Source: Cupriavidus nantongensis
GTDB taxonomy: Bacteria > Pseudomonadota > Gammaproteobacteria > Burkholderiales > Burkholderiaceae
Direction: 5' to 3'
DNA length: 64,000 bases
Assembly (NCBI RefSeq): GCF_001598055.1
Contig: NZ_CP014844.1
Coordinates: 1,550,001 to 1,614,000, forward strand
Below are positions 63,840-64,000 of the stretch, one piece after another. Position 1 is the stretch's first letter; every line of letters starts with the position of its first letter. Below the pieces are notes generated by a model, which had not been told where the DNA came from, did not search any database, and was given only the letters and a program-made list of their open reading frames with translations. The position numbers and the translations under genes were made by a program.

Positions 63840-64000
63840 TTATTCCAGCGTGATGTTCTGGTCGCGCGCGATCTTCTTGCGCAGGTCCAGTTCGCGCTTG
63901 ATCTGCGCGGCGTATTGCTGCGGCGTGTTGCCGTCGGTGTAGGCACCGCTGTCGGCCAGGCGGCGCTTGACGTTGGGATCCTGCAGCGCCTTGACCGCGG
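63840..64000 (-). CDS. C-terminal end of a Bug/TctC-like binding protein (partial)
   Basis: The last 53 codons of a gene continuing beyond the right edge. It reads VKALQDPNVKRRLADSGAY, then TDGNTPQQYAAQIKRELDLRKKIARDQNITLE and TAA (63842-63840). The 'AL.dp.v..rla..Ga...gntPqqfa..i..El..rk.va...ni.l' ending is typical of the periplasmic receptors of the tripartite tricarboxylate family, numerous in Cupriavidus and Bordetella. With only the end visible, the assignment is tentative. A strong terminator follows. Confidence 0.6.
   Translation of the reverse strand, partial: AVKALQDPNVKRRLADSGAYTDGNTPQQYAAQIKRELDLRKKIARDQNITLE

Overview
The window looks like a chromosome segment of a beta-proteobacterium of the Burkholderiaceae, most likely Cupriavidus (C. 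necator-like). The evidence is the very high GC content, the gene order relA - tRNA-Val - thrS - infC - rpmI - rplT - pheS - pheT - ihfA - merR - tRNA-Pro, a LipA/LipB-type lipase with its foldase, ketone-body/PHB degradation genes (3-hydroxybutyrate dehydrogenase and a two-subunit CoA transferase), and a large NAD-dependent glutamate dehydrogenase. The genus is an inference from protein resemblance and gene order; no search was run.

Layout. 1-2300: a DUF35 protein (cut by the window edge) and a thiolase-fold protein lacking the usual catalytic cysteine, divergent from an IclR regulator. 2490-10160: a five-gene peptide ABC transporter (family 5), a porin and an N-formylglutamate amidohydrolase, preceded by two IclR/KdgR-like dyads. 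10170-17590: an FAD-linked oxidase, DUF2069 and WrbA, a YihY membrane protein, a 108-bp palindrome, a DUF962 protein, an alpha/beta hydrolase coupled to MetY, and a CBS-pair protein. 17765-24690: an MFS-acyltransferase fusion, a frameshifted GST, aroC, an MFS transporter, an LhgO-like oxidoreductase and a GntR/FCD regulator. 24930-29500: a PilZ protein, lipase plus foldase, then a complete IS481-type element inserted at the apex of a REP-like hairpin, with a second inverted copy beside it. 29507-36050: ETF-ubiquinone oxidoreductase, an SDR enzyme, a TRAP transporter (dctQMP) and a hot-dog thioesterase. 36060-41180: a PAS-LuxR regulator divergent from scoAB, a DGC protein, a DUF411 protein, bdhA and an alpha/beta hydrolase.

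41260-52560 is the housekeeping block: RidA, RelA, tRNA-Val(GAC), thrS, infC (starting at ATC), rpmI, rplT, pheS, pheT, ihfA, a MerR-type regulator and tRNA-Pro(GGG). 52680-55580 holds small poorly known genes, one of them behind a near-consensus LexA (SOS) box. 55597-64000 contains the 1617-residue NAD-glutamate dehydrogenase, a MarR-like regulator, an acetyl-CoA hydrolase/CoA-transferase, a secreted repeat protein, and the C-terminal end of a Bug/TctC-like binding protein cut by the window edge.

Functionally, several units feed carbon into acetyl-CoA: lipase (fatty acids), ETF-QO (beta-oxidation electrons), BdhA plus ScoAB (3-hydroxybutyrate to acetoacetyl-CoA), acetyl-CoA hydrolase/transferase, and NAD-GDH with the peptide uptake operon (amino acids). 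No phage, CRISPR array or classical defence island was seen. The most unusual items are the IS-in-REP insertion, the symmetric 108-bp palindrome, the SOS-box gene of unknown function, the paired IclR-like operators and the secreted FDPYTDGAK-repeat protein.
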